64,000 nt of DNA from Saccopteryx bilineata (GCF_036850765.1 NC_089490.1:242358442-242422441), one strand, 5' to 3'; counted from the first letter of the stretch, positions 21,771 through 33,913 are shown. Notes: generated by a model from the letters alone, not told the origin. A program made the numbers and translations.

Positions 21771-23042
21771 GCTTCACTTTTGTCCCTGAGAATATCAGCA
21801 GCAGAGGTCACGCTGGGAAGACTTGACTAGCAGACCAGAGTAAAAGAACTTGGGTGAATTTTTCCTAAACAAATATGAGACAATTATCTAGGGGCTCTTA
21901 GAAGCATGGCCAAGTTCTTGTGCAGATAGTTGGGGCTCAAAGACATTACAGTCTAGATCTAATATAAATGATTTTAATTGGACTCATAGGCTAGAAAGTT
22001 ACAGAGGGCAGACCACTGACATTCCTACCTCTCACAATTAGTTAGCTGATTATACTAATCAAGTTGTCTATCTCATTGCTACTCAAAGTGCCAATCTGCA
22101 ATGAAACATGGAGGTGGCACTAGATTATAACTAACATACTGCTTCCTTCTTGGAGAAATCTTGCCACCAGGGATAAAAAGGACAACTAAATTGTGCTTCA
22201 CGCTTGGCATTAGGCAACAAGTTCCTTATCTCCTTGCTGATTGGTACAGTTTGCAGACCTATAACTGGTCCACAGATCCCACAGTAATGAGTTACAGGTC
22301 AGGCACCTCAGTAGTTTGCAGATGATAACTCACAAAGAAAGAAATCTCATGGTTCTGCTCTGACACCTACTCTGATAATCACAGTAGAATACTTTTTAAT
22401 ATCTAAATGTGCTGGCTACCAAATTATGGTTCTTTTGAAATTTTCTTGAATACTAACTACGTGTATCTGTAGGCACTATTGCCCACTTCACCCAGATGGT
22501 TAGAAGAAATTTCATGTTCTGTGTGGCTTCCAATCAGATCTTTCAACTATATCCAATATAGACTTCTTTCTCATGAGGTTAATATGTATGTATTAACAGA
22601 CTAAATATCTGCGGGATCATTTAGGAGTTACATTCAGCTATAAGAATTAAAAACTTGAAGGGAAAAAATATTCAGTGACTAAACAAATTAAGGGCTTTGT
22701 TTTTCTCATATGAAAGAATCTGGGGTTGGTTCTGGGTTGGTATAGTGACTCTCTGATGCCATCAGATCCCAAGCCTCCTGACTTCCCACTTGACTCTCCT
22801 TGGCTGTTGCTTCAGGACCTCAGGTTGGCTACTCTACTATCAGATGCATATTCCTATTCCAGGTGGGAAGAAAGGAAGGGAAAATAGCAAAAGGCACATA
22901 GTAGCTAATTCTGACCTCTGTTAGAGAGTTGTAGCAAATGGTCCACCTGGGATCTTCCACTTCTGTATCTCCTTGACCAGACGCTGAGGCATGGCCACCT
23001 GCAAGGAAGCAGGAAAAAAAAAGAGGTTTTGTTTACCCCTTC
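21771..23042. other. Unassigned sequence
   Basis: AT-rich, apparently single copy. A GGGATAAAAAGG at about 22169-22180 resembles a TATA box but no open frame follows. Confidence 0.35.
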
Positions 23043-23412
23043 TGTTAGTTTGCTATGGCTGCCATAACAATGTACCACAGTCTGGGGCGCTTAAACAATC
23101 TTATTTTCTCACAGTTCTGGGAGCTAGAAGTCCTTAGATCAAGGGGTCCATAATGTTGGTTTCTTCTGAGGTCCCCTCTTGGTTTGTAGATGGCTATCTT
23201 CTCTCTGTGTCTTCACATGGTTTCTCCTTTATGTGTATCTGTGTCCAGATTTCCTTTTATAAGGACACCAGTCACATTGGATTAGGGCCCACTCTGGTGA
23301 CCTCATTTAACTACCTCTTTATTCTATCTCCACGCTCAGTTACATTGTGATGTATTGGGAGTTAGGACTCTAACTTAAGAATTTTAAAGAGACACAGTTC
23401 AACCCAAAACAT
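23043..23412 (-). repeat. MST/MLT1A-type LTR, reverse
   Basis: Reverse MaLR order: GTTAGTTTGCTATGGCTGCC, ATAACAATGTACCACAGTCT, CTCACAGTTCTGGGAGCTAG, TCCTTTTATAAGGACACCAG, TAGGGCCCACTCTGGTGACC. Confidence 0.88.
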
Positions 23413-23840
23413 CCTCTCAAACATAATCAGGGTTCTGTTTATAAGAAAAAAGGGGAACATTGAGAAAGGGTAGGCAACTGTAATATCTGCTGAAACTACT
23501 ATACTGCTTATATAAATTAGGGGACATTTCAAAATGAATATGAAGCAATGAAAAAGGAAGCATTTGATTTTTTTTTTTAATAAATTTTTATTAATGGTAA
23601 TGGGATGACATTAATAAATCAGGGTACATATATTCAAAGAAAACATGTCTAGGTTATTTTGTCATCAAATTATGTTGCAAACCCCTCGCCCAAAGTCAGA
23701 TTGTCCTCCGTCACCCTCTATCTAGTTCTCTGTGCCCCTCCCCCTCCCCCTAACTCTCTCCCTCCCTCCCTCCCATGTCCTCCCTCCCCCCCCACCCATG
23801 GTAACCACCACACTCTTGTCCATGTCTCTTAGTCTCATTT

Positions 23841-26800
23841 TTATGTTCCACCAATGTATGGAATCATGTAGTTCTTGTTTTTTTCTGATTTGCTTATTTC
23901 ACTCCTTATAATGTTATCAAGATCCCACCATTTTGCTGTAAATGATCTGATGTCATCATTTCTTATGGCTGAGTAGTATTCCATAGTGTATATGTGCCAC
24001 ATCTTCTTTATCCAGTCTTCTATTGAAGGGCTTTTTGGTTGTTTCCATGTCTTGGCCACTGTGAACAGTGCTGCAATGAACATGGGGCTACATGTGTCTT
24101 CACGTATCAATGTTTCTGAGGTTTTGGGGTATATACCCAGTAGAGGGATTGCTGGGTCATAAGGTAGTTCTATTTGCAGTTTTTTGAGGAACCACCATAC
24201 TTTCCTCCATAATGGTTGTACTACTTTACAGTCCCACCAACAGTGAATGAGGGTTCCTTTTTCTCCACAGCCTCTCCAACATTTGCTATTACCCGTCTTG
24301 TTGATAATAGCTAATCTAACAGGAGTGAGGTGGTATCTCATTGTAGTTTTGATTTGCATTTCTCTAATAACTAATGAAGCTGAGCATCTTTTCATATATC
24401 TGTTGGCCATTTGTATCTCTTCATGGGAGAAGTGTCTGTTCATGTCCTCTTCCCATTTTTTTATTGGATTGTTTGTTTGTTTGTTGTTGAGTTTTATGAG
24501 TTCTTTGTAAATTTTGGATATTAGGCCCTTATCTGAGCTGTCGTTTGAAAATATCAGTTCCCATATAGTTGGCTGTCTGTTTATTTTGATATCAGTTTCT
24601 CTTGCTGAGCAAAAACTTTTAATTCTGATGTAGTCCCATTCATTTATCTTTGCCTTCACTTCTCTTGCCATTGGAGTCAAGTTCATAAAATGTTCTTTAA
24701 AACCCAGGTCCATGATTTTAGTACCTATGTCTTCTTCTATGTACTTTATTGTTTCAGGTCTTATATTTAGGTCTTTGATCCATTTTGAATTAATTTTAGT
24801 ACACGGGGACAGGCTGTAGTCGAGTTTCATTCTTTTGCATGTGGCTTTCCAGTTTTCCCAACACCATTTGTTGAAGAGGCTTTCTTTTCTCCATTGTGTG
24901 TTGTTGGCCCCTTTATCAAAGATTATTTGACCATATATATGTGGTTTTATTTCTGGGCTTTCTATTCTGTTCCATTGGTCTGAGTGTCTATTTTTCTGCC
25001 AATACCATGCTGTTTTGATTATCGTGGCCCTATAATATAGTTTAAAGTCAGGTATTGTAATGCCCCCAGCTTCATTCTTTTTCCTTAGGATTGTTTTGGC
25101 TATTTGGGGTTTTTTATAGTTCCATATAAATCTGATGATTTTTTGTTCCATTTCTTTAAAAAATCTCATAGGGATTTTGATGGGAATTGCATTAAATTTG
25201 TATATTGCTTTGGGTAATATGGCCATTTTGATTATATTTATTCTTCCTATCCAAGAACAAGGAATATTTTTCCATCTCATTGTATCTTTTTCGATTTCCC
25301 TTAACAATGCTTTGTAATTTTCATTATATAGGTCCTTTACGTTCTTTGTTATGTTTATTCCTAGGTATTTTATTTTTTTTTGTTGCAATCGTGAAGGGGA
25401 TTATTTTTTTGAGTTCGTTTTCTAATATTTCATTGTTGGCATATAGAAAGGCTATGGACTTTTGTATGTTAATTTTGTATCCTGCGACCTTACTGTATTG
25501 GTTTATTGTTTCTAATAATCTTTTTGTGGAGTCCTTCGGGTTTTCGATGTATAGGATCATATCATCAGCAAAAAGTGATAGCTTTACTTCTTCTTTTCCG
25601 ATATGGATGCCTTTTATTTCTTTGTCTTGTCTGATTGCTCTGGCCAGAACTTCTAGCACCACGTTGAATAAGAGTGGACAACCCTGTCTTGTTCCTGATT
25701 TAAGGTAGAAAGTCCTCAGTTTTATGCCATTTAATAGGATGTTGGCTGATGGTTTATCATATATGGCCTTTATCATGTTGAGATATTTTCCTTCTATACC
25801 CATTTTGTTGAGAGTCTTAAACATAAAATTGTGTTGTATTTTATCAAAAGCCTTTTCTGCATCTATTGATAAGATCATGTGGTTTTTGTTCTTTGTTTTG
25901 TTGATATGGTGTATTACGTTAACCGTTTTGCTCTATGTTGAACCATCCTTGAGATTCTGGGATGAATCCCACTTGATCATGATGTATTATTTTTTTAATA
26001 TGTTGTTGTATTCGGTTTGCCAGTATTTTGTTCAGTATTTTAGCATCTGTATTCATTAGAGATATTGGTCTGTAGTTTTCTTTCTTTGTGCCATCCTTGC
26101 CAGGTTTTGGTATGAGGGTTATGTTGGCCTCATAAAATGTGTTTGGAAGTATTGCTTCTTCTTCAATTTTTTGGAAGACTTTCAGTAGAATAGGAACCAA
26201 GTCTTCTTTGAATGTTTGATAGAATTCACTAGTATAACCGTCTGGGCCTGGACTTTTATTTTTGGGGAGATTTTTAATAGTTTTTTCTATTTCCTCCCTG
26301 CTGATTGGTCTGTTTAGGCTTTCTGCTTCTTCATGACTCAGTCTAGGAAGGTTGTATTGATCTAGGAATTTATCCATTTCTTCTAGATTGTTGTATTTGG
26401 TGGCATATAATTTTTCATAGTATTCTACAATAATTCTTTGTATTTCTATGATGTCTGTGGTGATCTCTCCTCTTTCATTTTGGATTTTATTTATTTGAGT
26501 CCTGTGTCTTTTTTCCTTGGTGAGTCTTGCCAAGGGTTTGTCAATTTTGTTGATCTTTTCAAAGAACCAGCTCCTTGTTTTATTGATTTTTTCTATAGTT
26601 TTTCTGTTCTCTATTTCATTTATTTCTGCTCTGATTTTTATTATCTCCTTTCTTCGGCTGGTTTTGGGTTGTCTTTGTTCTTCTTTTTCTAGTTCCTGAA
26701 GGTGTGAAGTTAAGTGGTTTACTTCGGCTCTCTCTTGTTTGTTCATATAGGCCTGAAGTGATATGAACTTTCCTCTTATTTCTGCTTTTGCTGCATCCCA

Positions 26801-27661
26801 GAGATTCTGATATGTCGTATTTTCATTTTCATTTGTCTGTATATATCTTTTGATTTCTGCGCTTATTTCTTCTTTGACCCATTCATTTTTTAGAAGTATG
26901 TTGTTTAGTTTCCACATTTTTGTGGGTTTTTCCCCCTCTTTTTTGCAGTTGAATTCTAGTTTCAAGGCTTTATGATCAGAAAATATGCTTGGTACAATTT
27001 CAGTTTTTCTAAATTTGCTGATATTGTCTTTGTGGCCCAACATATGGTCAATTCTTGAGAATGTTCCATGTACACTAGAGAAAAATGTATACTCTGTCGC
27101 TTTGGGATGAAGTGTCCTGTAGATGTCTATCATATCCAGGTGTTCTAGTATTTCGTTTAAGGCCACTATATCTTTATTGATTCTCTGTTTGGATGACCGA
27201 TCTAGAGCCGTCAGCGGTGTATTGAGGTCTCCAAGTATGATTGTATTTTTGTTAGTTTTTGTTTTAAGGTCAATAAGTAGCTGTCTTATATATTTTGGTG
27301 CTCCTTGGTTTGGTACATATATATTAAGGATTGTTATGTCTTCTTGATTCAACTTCCCCTTAATCATTATGAAATGACCATTTTTGTCTCTGAGTACTTT
27401 TTCTGTCTTGTAGTCAGCATTATTAGATATGAGTATTGCTACGCCTGCTTTCTTTTGGGTGTTGTTTGCTTGGAGTATTGTTTTCCAGCCTTTCACTTTG
27501 AATTTGTTTTTATCCTTGTTGCTTAGATGTGTTTCTTGTAGGCAGCATATAGTTGGATTTTCTTTTTTAATCCATTCTGCTACTCTGTGTCTTTTTATTG
27601 GTAAGTTTAATCCATTTACATTTAGTGTAATTATTGACACTTGTGGGTTCCCTACTGCCAT
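23841..27661 (-). pseudogene. L1 ORF2 (endonuclease-reverse transcriptase), two frameshifts
   Basis: ORF2p nicks target DNA and reverse-transcribes L1 and SINE RNA. The start is the ATG at 27661 ([17 protein letters not shown]). The endonuclease region shows [22 protein letters not shown] and [10 protein letters not shown]. The reverse transcriptase shows [11 protein letters not shown], the catalytic [10 protein letters not shown] and an upstream [12 protein letters not shown]. The C-terminal part keeps the zinc-knuckle-like [18 protein letters not shown]. Total length (about 1,270 codons) is normal. The frame breaks near 25925 (one extra base compared with the 60.7-kb copy) and near 25383 (nine T instead of eight). 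A 9-bp in-frame deletion near 25677 removes residues after RQGCPL. These lesions inactivate the copy; only the endonuclease half (580 codons) is continuous. Confidence 0.93.
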
Positions 27662-27986
27662 TTTATAAATTGCTTTCTGTTAGTTTTGTATCTAGTTTGA
27701 TTCTTCTCTTTTGTTTTTCTATCATTTGTTTTTGTTTGTTTGTGTTCCATACTTCTTTCCTCTGTTGCTACCTTTTTTAAGTCAAGTGTTTTTGTGGTGG
27801 TTTTTTTAAGGGTGGTTACCATTAAGTAATGAAAAGGGTACCTACCATATTCATTGTAGTACCCTATCTTATAAGTATTTCTGCACTTCATCATCCTTTG
27901 CTACTGTTAATCTCCATCCTCTCCCCCCTTTTTTTCCTTTGTTGTCACAGTTTAAGTTTGGTTTTATTGTGTTCTTGGTGGAGCTG

Positions 27987-28982
27987 TTACTTGTGGTGTT
28001 GTTTTCTTTTGTTCTTTGAATCTGGTTGGAAAAACCCCCTTAGTATTTCCTGGAGTGGGGGCTTTCTGTTGATAAATTCTCTCATCTTTTCTGTATTTGT
28101 GAATGTTTTTATATCTCCTTCATACTTGAAGGATAGCTTTGATGGGTATAGTATTCTTGGCTGAAAGTTCCTCTCTTTCAGGGCTTTAAATATTGGGGTC
28201 CACTCTCTTCTAGCTTGTAGGGTTTCTGCTGAGAAATCTGATGATAATCTAATAGGCCTTCCTTTATATGTTGTACTCTTCTTTTCCCTGGCTGCCTTGA
28301 GAATTTTTTCTTTGTCATTGGTTTGTGTCATCTTTATTATGATGTGCCTTGGAGTGGGTTTGTTGGGGTTAAGAAAACTTGGTGTTCTGTTTGCTTCTTG
28401 AATTTGAGGCTTTAGTTCCTTCCACAGGCTTGGGAAGTTCTCGTCTATTATTTGTTTGAGTATATTCTCCATTCCATTTTCTTTCTCTTCTCCTTCTGAT
28501 ATACCTATTATTCTTATGTTATTCTTTCTGATGGAGTCAGACAATTCCTGTAGGGCTTTCTCATTTTTTATTATTTTTGAGTCTCTTTCTTCTTCTCTCT
28601 GTTGTGCCTCAAGTTGTTTGTCTTCTATTTCACTAATCCTATCTTCAATCTGGGCTGTTCTGTTAGCTAAGCTTGTTACCTCGTTTTTCAGCTCGTGAAT
28701 TGAGTTTTTCATTTCTGTTTGATTTGTTTTTATAGTTTCAATTTCCTTGGTAATATATTCTTTGTGTTCATTGAGTTGTTTTCTGATCTCCCTATATTGC
28801 CTTTCTGTGTTTTCTTGTATATCTCTGAGTATTTTTAAGATTTCTATTTTAAATTCTCTGTCATTTAGCACCAAGGCTTCCAATATGTTAAGTCTTTTCT
28901 CCATAGATTTTTCCACATCTATTTGTGTTACCTCTCTTTCTTTTGTATCCATAATATTCGATTTCCTCTTTCTTATCGGCAT
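27987..28982 (-). CDS. L1 ORF1 protein, intact (331 aa)
   Basis: ORF1p is the RNA-binding trimeric chaperone of L1 that coats L1 RNA in the cytoplasm. The uninterrupted 331-codon frame starts MPIRKRKSNIMDTKE. It has a long heptad-patterned coiled coil (about residues 40-150, rich in E/K/I/L), an RRM-type segment around NNIRIIGISEGEEKENG (about 153-170), and a C-terminal domain with IIIKMTQTNDKEKILKAARE and YKGRPIRLSSDFSAETLQAR. Length and order fit mammalian ORF1p. It sits 325 bp upstream of ORF2 on the same strand. An intact ORF1 beside a broken ORF2 suggests recent insertion or slow decay. Expression, if any, would come from the L1 5' UTR. Confidence 0.93.
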   Translation of the reverse strand: MPIRKRKSNIMDTKEREVTQIDVEKSMEKRLNILEALVLNDREFKIEILKILRDIQENTERQYREIRKQLNEHKEYITKEIETIKTNQTEMKNSIHELKNEVTSLANRTAQIEDRISEIEDKQLEAQQREEERDSKIIKNEKALQELSDSIRKNNIRIIGISEGEEKENGMENILKQIIDENFPSLWKELKPQIQEANRTPSFLNPNKPTPRHIIIKMTQTNDKEKILKAAREKKSTTYKGRPIRLSSDFSAETLQARREWTPIFKALKERNFQPRILYPSKLSFKYEGDIKTFTNTEKMREFINRKPPLQEILRGFFQPDSKNKRKQHHK

Positions 28983-31297
28983 CTGAGGGTGGTCTTATTG
29001 ATAGCACTAATTAGAATTAATAAAGAGTAAAAAGAAAAAAAAAAAAAAGGGTAAAACACCCCACAAAAAAAAAACAGTAATAATTTATGATTTCCCCCTT
29101 TTTTTCTCTCTTCTCTTTCCCTCCTCTCCCCTCCTCAGGGAAATATCGTGCCTATAATGGAGGGCCTGATTTGGGGTGAAGAGTTCAAGGGGCAAAAAAA
29201 AGGGAGTAGGGACCTACTAAATGCAAAAAAAAAAAAGGAAGAAAATCTTAGACAAGCATAAGATGATTTGCTTGTAAGTGATGGTCAACTAAGAGATATA
29301 ATGAGAGGGATAAGAGGGAATCAGAAAAAAGGACCAAAAAAGAATAATAAAGAAGAAAAAATAAAAATAATAAGTAAAAATCTGTTGCATTAAGTGGAGC
29401 AAAGACTAAATACAATGGAGACCTTGGATTGGGAGGACCCAAAATGCCACAAAAATAAACAAACAAGAGAAAAAAAAAATAAAAACAAAAGCAAAAAAGA
29501 GAAATAAAGCCAAAAAAAAGCCTTGAGTCCCAAATTGACTAATTTGTTCGTGATTGAGGATTATATGGGAGGAAAGTAAAATGAGAAAAGAAAAAACGAA
29601 TAGAAAGGAAAAAATAAGAAAAAGAGAAAAACGAAGGAAGAAATAAAATAGGAGGAGAAAAAAACAAAATAAAGCAAGAAAAAAAAAAAAAGAGGAGAGA
29701 GTGAGAGTTAAGTGTTTTGGAGTATAACCTTAAAGGAGGGTGAGGATGAAGAAGAAAAATAAAATGCAACACTCATGGGTAGTGTAGTTCAAGAAAGGGG
29801 AAGCATAAGATGGGCAGAGAATAGAAGGACTGAGGTGGAGGAAATAAAGGCAAAAAGATAGAAGAAACAAACAACAACAACAACAACAACAACAAAAAAT
29901 TAGTGGATCAAGTTGTAAAGTCTGTGGGTTTTTCTTGATTTTGAGAGGTTAACTTCTTCCTTTTTCTTTTCTCTCCCTCTTCCTAGTCGGTGACTCTGTA
30001 CCCCAGGTTCTGCCCCTGTGTCACTCTTAGGTAGGGATTTGCAGTTGATGGGATTCTATGGCAATGTCATATAATTGGCTTTAGTCTTGCTGGAAGTAAA
30101 GGCTTGTTGGCGTTTGCAGGGTCCAACGATGAGAGAGTTTGCTTTCCTGGATTCTCTCTCCTAGTCCCCCCTTTCTGAATTAGCAGCCTGGTGATCCAGC
30201 TATAAGGCTGCAACTGCTTCTGCCTGGGGAGTAAGAGGCTCAAAGAGCTGGGAAATCCCCACTCTATCCCCACTCAGTGCAAGGCTTTGGGAAAGGCTCT
30301 GACAGTCAGGGCCTCCAGTGTAATCAGGCGGGGGTGGGAGTCAATTGTTGTCAAGGTGACTGTTCAGCGCCTATCATTTAGTTGGACCTCTCAACCCAGG
30401 CTTTCCACACTTTGTAGCCTGTTTTTGCAGGGAAGAAGAGGCACTAGTCTCTGCTTACGACTAGTGTAGTATAGACCTTATTATCTGCCAAGTCCTTCTT
30501 GTTAGCGTTTATCCCTTAATATGGAGGCTCTATCAATCAGAAGTTGCACCCGCCCCTTTAGCGAGAGGCACTAAAAAATATCACGCCTCTTGTCTTGGAT
30601 CGCTGAACTGAGAGAGATCTTATCAATTAGAACCGAGGGTGCGCAGATTTTATGGGTTAAGCTAATTTCAGTGATTGGGTCGCAGCTGTGTTTCCGAAGG
30701 TATTTTAGGCTGCCTGCGCGCGCCCCTCCCCCAACGCTTGATTGTTAGCTTGAATGGCTGGGTGAGGTGCCCCGCCCACGGAGAGAATCTCCCAAGCCTC
30801 TCCCGCTCGCCCCGCCGCTGGCGGCTGGACCGCACCAGGCGCAGGATAATGGAGCCCCCTGGGTGTGCGGGCCAGCAGGGCGCCCTGGGCACATGGAATG
30901 CCCAAGGCACGCGCGCGAATGGGGCGCTCCGGGCACCGGTGGCCGGGCGACCCCCACTCGCAGTGTGCGGGCCGCTGGGAACGTCAGCGGTGCTCAACCC
31001 GACCGGGCGCGCGCGCGCGGCGGCTCGTGGCGGCTGCTCGCGGTGGCTCACAGTTCCCAAGTATATGGGCTGACTCACCGCAGGCGCACTCCCTTGCGGC
31101 TTGAATGAGCGTCGCTGCTGCGGTAGCTTCCTCCACACCCTCATCTCTCAGATTCAAGTGATAACAGTCCTTTTGCTTTCAGTTTGTGTGGAACTCCGGA
31201 ATGCTCCGAGGATAAATTTTTCTGTTTCTAGTTGATAAATTTGTTGTGATTTAGGGGAGAGCTGTCGGACGCGCTTCTCACGGCGCCATTTCCGTCT
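28983..31297 (-). promoter_or_regulatory. L1 5' UTR with GC-rich promoter and long T-rich segment
   Basis: The first ~640 bp of the L1 (30660-31297) are CpG-rich, the usual place of the internal Pol II promoter. The extreme 5' end holds AAATGGCGCC, close to the YY1-type AAGATGGCGGC box that sets the start site in human L1. The ORF1-proximal half (about 29020-29930) is strongly A-rich on plus, T/C-rich on the L1 strand, with (CAA)n at 29872-29896. At about 2.3 kb this leader is longer than the ~0.9 kb of human L1. No ORF0-like frame is claimed. Confidence 0.75.
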
Positions 31298-31308
31298 GAT
31301 TTTTTTTT

Positions 31309-31995
31309 ATTAAACAAGAGCATCAGAAAAGCAAACAAGTCAAAGAAAGTTGTTCAGTTATGCAAATGAGATGCAAAACCAACTTTTATTTCACTGGTGA
31401 AAGTGCACTAGACAAAAGGCTGAAAGTACTGGAGTATCTGCACATTCCATGATCCCCTAGTTTTTGTGAGCAGTGTATATTGCTTGTTTTTCTTTAAACA
31501 AACAAAAAAGCTTGAAAATTGCCTCAAATCAGTTTAGATATTTATAAACATGATGCATGATGAGGACTACCTAGCTATAACAAAAGATCTGCTTGTTTAT
31601 TTAATTTTCCTTATAATAAAAGACTTTCTCCAGTTGCCATGAACTACTTTAGGAATGCTTTGGAAGATACCAGCAGGTGTTCATAACGTTGAATAGCAAT
31701 TATCACAAATAAAGGAGAATCTACTTTTTTGAAGATCACTATTCCTAATGTTTGCTGAGGCCTTTATAATTCAAACTGTAACTAAGCAGGGCCGATTCTT
31801 TCTCCCTAGCAGTTTAGTGTCAGAAGATTTTTATCTCTCAATCATTAAGAGAATTAAGTACATATTCTTGATTTTGTTAGTATTTTTCCTTTTATTTTTG
31901 CTGAATTATCCATCATAACAACTAAAAAACATGTTACTACTCAGGTCTATTCTTCAAAGTCTTAGGAAATTGCCACATCTTATAAAACGTTTAAG
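31309..31995. other. Unassigned sequence
   Basis: AT-rich flank of the L1 insertion with no recognised gene or repeat. Confidence 0.4.
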
Positions 31996-31999
31996 AAAT

Positions 32000-32302
32000 A
32001 GACCCTAGTCAGTGGGTCAGTAGATAGAGTGTTGCCCAGTATATGGATGTCCTGGATTCGATCCCCAGTCAGGACATACAGAAGAGTTGACCATCTGCTT
32101 CTTCTCCACTTCTCTCCCTCTTCCCCTCCCGCAGCCAGTGGCTTGATTAGTTCAAGTGTGGCCCCTGGCACTGAGGATAACTTGGTTAGTCCAAGCTCAT
32201 CAGCCTCAGGTGCTAAAAATAGCTAGGTCCTTGAGCACTGGCCCCAGATGGTGTTTCCAGTCTGGTCAGGGCACATTGTCTCGCTATCTTCCCTCCTCTC
32301 AC

Positions 32303-32350
<48 letters not shown>
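32000..32350 (+). mobile_element. Family A SINE, older subfamily, with 46-nt A tail
   Basis: The head is ACCCTAGTCAGTGGGTCAG, the B box GGATTCGATCCCC, and the body carries the old-subfamily GCTAAAAATAG. The tail is an uninterrupted run of 46 A (32305-32350), surprisingly pure for a diverged copy. Confidence 0.9.
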
Positions 32351-32352
<2 letters not shown>

Positions 32353-32486
32353 ATTTGCTAGGCAAAATTCTTTTGATATTTTGCTTTTGACATATATAGA
32401 GAGAGAGATAGATGTCGATATATGGATATATACAATTGAAATATAATTTTACCTTTCAAAAATGCATTCTTTAAAAGTGTAAACCA

Positions 32487-32893
32487 GCCCTGGCCGGTTG
32501 GCTCAGCGGTAGAGCGTCGGCCTAGCGTGCGGAGGACCCGGGTTCGATTCCCGGCCAGGGCACACAGGAGAAGCGCCCATTTGCTTCTCCACCCCTCTGC
32601 CACGCTTTCCTCTCTGTCTCTCTCTTCCCCTCCCGCAGCCAAGGCTCCATTGGAGCAAAGATGGCCCGGGCGCTGGGGATGGCTCTGTGGCCTCTGCCTC
32701 AGGCGCTAGAGTGGCTCTGGTCACAATATGGCGACCCCCAGGATGGGCAGAGCATCGCCCCCTGGTGGGCAGAGCCTCGCCCCATGGTGGGCGTGCTGGG
32801 TGGATCCCGGTCGGGCGCATGCGGGAGTCTGTCTGACTATCTCTCCCTGTTTCTAGCTTCAGAAAAATGAAAAAAAAAAAAAAGGGTAAAAAG
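32487..32893 (+). mobile_element. Family A bat SINE, young copy
   Basis: A near-consensus copy: GCCCTGGCCGGTTGGCTCAG, B box GGGTTCGATTCCCGG, full body and A-rich tail. The target duplication GTAAACCA is at 32479-32486 and 32894-32901. Confidence 0.95.
32755..32768 (-). promoter_or_regulatory. SINE-borne CTCF-like core motif
   Basis: The minus strand reads CCACCAGGGGGCGA. A second, weaker version lies about 20 bp further on. Confidence 0.5.
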
Positions 32894-32902
32894 GTAAACC
32901 AA

Positions 32903-33190
32903 GTGATGTTCAGTATATTCACAGAGTTGCACAACCATCACCACCACCTAATTCCAGAACATATCTAACACCACCAAAAGAAGCTTCATTTCCACTGGTA
33001 GTCACCCTCTATTCCCCTCCTCCAGCCTTGGCAACCACTAATCTACTTTCTGTCTCTGCCTATGCTGGACATTTTGTGTAAACGGAATCATACAATATGC
33101 AGTCTATTTTGTCAGGGTTCTTTTACTTAACATGTTTCGAGTTCCACCCATGTTGACACATATAGCAATACTCGATTTCTTCTTTTTAAT
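32903..33190 (-). repeat. L1M-type LINE 3' fragment
   Basis: Reverse L1M 3' UTR words: TATATTCACAGAGTTGCACA, CAACCACTAATCTACTTTCT, GTAAACGGAATCATACAATA. Confidence 0.85.
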
Positions 33191-33289
33191 TTTTTATGGT
33201 AATAGCTTTCATTTAGGCTCCCTGGCTCTTTCTACATTCTCTATGCTGCAACCAAGGTGATATTTCTCAAATGCATTTTTTCTCCCATT

Positions 33290-33735
33290 TTTTTTTTTAA
33301 CCTTTAAATGCACTTTATCCATTTGTCTCACCCCTGACCCCCTGCCTCTGACAACCACCAATCCGTTCTCTGTATTTACAACCTTGGTTTTTATTTTTTT
33401 TTTTGTTTTTAGATTACACATGTAAGAAAGATCATACACTATTTGTCTTTTTCTGACTTATTTCACTTAGCATGATGCCCTCAGGGTCCATCCATGTTGG
33501 CCCAAATGGCAAGATTTAATTTTTTAATGGCTGACTAATATTTCATGGTATATATACCACAATTTCTTTGTCCATTCATCCTTCAATGGACACTTAAGTT
33601 GTTTCCACATCTTGGTTATTGTAAATAATGCTGTAATGAACATGGAGATACATATATTCAAGTTAATGTTTTTGTTTTCTTTGGATAAAGTGTTCCTTTT
33701 TATGCCTGGATGATATTCCAGTGTACAAATCTTGC
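33290..33735 (-). repeat. L1M/L1PB-type LINE 3' fragment
   Basis: Reverse of the L1 3' UTR and ORF2 end: CTCTGACAACCACCAATCCG, TTCACTTAGCATGATGCCCT, TTGTCCATTCATCCTTCAAT, GTTGTTTCCACATCTTGG. Different subfamily from the preceding fragment. Confidence 0.85.
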
Positions 33736-33913
33736 TTTAAGATTTCATCACCATCAAGGATTTTGTATTTATTCTCTGATTCCTGGGAGAGGCAAAGAAA
33801 ACCATTTTAGATTTCTCACCCCTATTGAGTTCTTATGAACCTCAATTATGCCATCTACAAAATGAACTATTTTTCTCTATAACCTTTAAGAACCCAGCTT
33901 TTAAGAGTTTCCA

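Larger units (their letters stand above)
23577..31297 (-). mobile_element. Near-full-length L1 retrotransposon (~7.7 kb)
   Basis: Read on the minus strand, it runs from a 5' end at about 31297 (GACGGAAATGGCGCCGTGAG) through a 2.3-kb 5' UTR, ORF1 (28982-27987), a 325-bp spacer, ORF2 (27661-23841) and a short 3' UTR to a poly(A) tail at 23568-23578. The 3' UTR contains the G-rich purine tract typical of L1 (C-rich on plus, 23733-23800). TGA plus nine or more T appears at both ends (23565-, 31298-31308) and may be the target duplication, but the T run makes this ambiguous. High similarity to the second L1 at 57.5-61.7 kb shows the family was active in this lineage. With ORF2 frameshifts it cannot move by itself. 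Confidence 0.95.

Noticed and set aside
22169..22180. TATA-like GGGATAAAAAGG
   Set aside because: No plausible exon or open frame follows.
24247..28986. Plus-strand frames opposite the L1 (for example 25280-25708 and 26438-26692)
   Set aside because: Shadows of minus-strand ORF1/ORF2; hydrophobic F/L/S-rich translation of the antisense.
29539..29772. 77-codon minus frame in the L1 leader
   Set aside because: Pyrimidine-rich low-complexity sequence giving F/L/S runs.
30668..31144. 158-codon minus and 132-codon plus frames
   Set aside because: They lie in the GC-rich L1 5' UTR and show no ORF1, ORF2 or ORF0-like similarity.
32510..32562. tRNA gene candidates
   Set aside because: tRNA-like A and B boxes are SINE heads followed by SINE bodies and flanked by target duplications; none is a free-standing tRNA.
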